Assembly: GCA_965229335.1 (NCBI GenBank)
Contig: OZ245874.1
Span: 4,774,001-4,838,000 of the forward strand
From: JAFKFH01 sp017307375
GTDB lineage: Bacteria > Pseudomonadota > Alphaproteobacteria > Ferrovibrionales > Ferrovibrionaceae
Direction: 5' to 3'
DNA: 64,000 nt
Numbering within the stretch: the stretch's first letter is position 1; every line of letters starts with the position of its first letter. The notes beneath the pieces are model-generated. The model was given only the letters and a program-made list of their open reading frames with translations, had not been told where the DNA came from and did no database searches. Position numbers and translations under genes: made by a program. This document shows, one piece after another, positions 62,902 to 64,000 of this stretch.

Positions 62902-64000
62902 TCAGCTGGCCGGTTTGACCGTCATCGCGTATGTGTATTCGTCGGCCCGCGGCGCGTAGGTCAGGCCCTTCTTCATCGCCCAGGAATTGACGTTGTAGAA
63001 CAGCGGAATGATCGCGTGGTCCTGCATCGCCATCGCGGTCGCATCCTGCAGCAGCTGTTCGCGCTTCTTGTCGTCGATCGTGGCCATGATCTCGTCGATG
63101 GCGGCATCGAGCTTCGGGTTCGAATAACGGCCGCGGTTGGAGGCGCCCCAGCCCTTGTCCTTGTTCGGCGTCGCGACCAGCGAGCGCAGCGGCGACGAAA
63201 CCTCGCCGGTACCCGACCCCCAGCCGACCAGCATCACCGAGAAGGCATAGGTCGGTCCGGCCGACTGGGTCGCATAGGTCGACCAGGGCTGGGTCTGCAC
63301 CTTGGTCTCGATGCCGGCACGGGTGAACATCGGGCCGATCGCCTGGATCACCTTGTCGGCATTGGGATAGCGGTCCGACGGGCCATGGATGGTCATCGCC
63401 AGGCCGTTGGGAAAGCCGGCCTCGGCCAGCAGCTTCTTGGCAAGCTCGACATCGTAGGCGTCGGGCTGGAACTTCGACGAGGCGCCGAAGAATCCTTCCG
63501 GCAGGAAACCGCCGGCGGCGATCGCCTCGCCCTCGAAGATGCGGTCGACGATCGCCTTGCGGTTGATCGCGTGGCTGAGCGCCGCACGGACCCGAGGATC
63601 CTTCAGCGGATTGGCCTTCAGCGGCTGCCCGGCCTTGTCGGTGACCATCGGCGTCTCGTCGCGGAAGCTGTCGAGATGCAGGTAGATCAGCCGGTTCGAG
63701 GTGATCGAGGCCATGTTGAGAGTCGGCGACTTCTTGATCGCGGCCAGGTCGACCGAGGGCACGGCATCGATGATCTGCACGTCGCCCGACAACAGGGCGG
63801 CGGTGCGTGTCGCATTGTTGGGCATCACGCGGACGACGACATTGGCCCAGTGCGGCTTCGCCCCCCAATAGGCGTCGTTGCGCGCCAGCACCACGCGGTC
63901 GCCGGCCTGGAACGAGACGAACTTGTAAGGGCCGGTGCCGATCGCGGCCGGGCCTGAATTGAACTCGGCCGTCGGCGCCTCGACCGCCTTGCGCGAGGTG
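62902..64000 (-). CDS. ABC importer substrate-binding protein (SBP_bac_5), 5' end beyond window
   Basis: Partial: 365 residues are visible, and the N-terminus with its signal lies beyond base 64000. Family patterns include GTGPYKFVSFQAGDRVVLARNDAYWG near the left of the fragment, SHAINRKAIVDRIFEGEA, and the C-terminal IPLFYNVNSWAMKKGLTYAPRA. The protein binds peptides or related ligands and delivers them to DppBCDF. It is the first gene of the importer operon. Ligand unknown. Confidence 0.92.
   Translation of the reverse strand, partial: TSRKAVEAPTAEFNSGPAAIGTGPYKFVSFQAGDRVVLARNDAYWGAKPHWANVVVRVMPNNATRTAALLSGDVQIIDAVPSVDLAAIKKSPTLNMASITSNRLIYLHLDSFRDETPMVTDKAGQPLKANPLKDPRVRAALSHAINRKAIVDRIFEGEAIAAGGFLPEGFFGASSKFQPDAYDVELAKKLLAEAGFPNGLAMTIHGPSDRYPNADKVIQAIGPMFTRAGIETKVQTQPWSTYATQSAGPTYAFSVMLVGWGSGTGEVSSPLRSLVATPNKDKGWGASNRGRYSNPKLDAAIDEIMATIDDKKREQLLQDATAMAMQDHAIIPLFYNVNSWAMKKGLTYAPRADEYTYAMTVKPAS

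Noticed and set aside
59100..64000. Dipeptide importer as the exporter of the small double-glycine peptide
   Set aside because: The ATPases are of the import type, with no C39 peptidase domain, and a binding protein is present; proximity alone does not support export.

Overview
The window is high-GC DNA with dense coding and short gaps, and no tRNA, rRNA, CRISPR array, insertion sequence or phage module that I could see. The gene content points to a free-living, flagellated Gram-negative alphaproteobacterium, probably of the Rhodospirillales type. The evidence is a fliL-fliM-DUF6468-motE motor cluster, a complete ccoNOQP-ccoGHIS (fixNOQP-fixGHIS) operon, TRAP transporters, an LdtR-type MarR regulator, a DUF2336 protein and hybrid PAS/HWE-like signalling proteins. 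I cannot name the genus from the sequence.

Layout. 1-6951 (minus): TamA and TamB outer-membrane assembly genes followed by a YcjX-family P-loop protein that runs off the left edge. 7044-14108 (minus): motility block with a very large TPR protein, CheY, MotE-like, DUF6468, FliM and FliL. 14481-17684: a tripartite TRAP transporter, with dctQ and dctM converging on dctP and a strong shared terminator. 17947-21402 (plus): a secreted unknown, an MFS carrier with no normal start codon, a DMT carrier, a MaoC hydratase and a GNAT enzyme, mostly overlapping stop-to-start. 21386-25777 (minus): TPR methyltransferase, EttA, OmpW and an SDR with a degenerate active site. 25811-31894: two membrane hybrid histidine kinases flanking an orphan TRAP-type periplasmic binding protein and a small peptidoglycan-binding protein. 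31997-38309: an RND pump with its adaptor, divergent from a membrane diguanylate cyclase. 38322-42843: a lipoprotein truncated haemoglobin, an amidohydrolase, a trans-sulfuration-type PLP enzyme and a MocR regulator. 42927-50651 (minus): the cbb3 oxidase structural genes and their copper/assembly genes. 50857-53565 (minus): a TetR-controlled acyl-CoA module. 53686-58825: LdtR-like regulator, DUF2336, MoaA, NAD kinase, GST, YciI and ArsR. 58908-59080: a tiny A-rich locus. 59100-64000 (minus): a dipeptide/oligopeptide ABC importer whose binding protein runs off the right edge.

The most unusual item is at 58908-59080. A small gene with its own good promoter and ribosome site encodes a charged leader. 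If one base is gained (or the ribosome slips -1) at a run of nine A, it reads into a textbook double-glycine leader end, LTDDEMSKVSGG, followed by a 20-residue core. It looks like a bacteriocin/RiPP-type precursor that is broken, mis-sequenced, or expressed by slippage. Other points worth attention are paired palindromes in front of the MocR, TetR, ArsR and RND genes, the exported haemoglobin, and the orphan sensor-like cluster at 25.8-31.9 kb.
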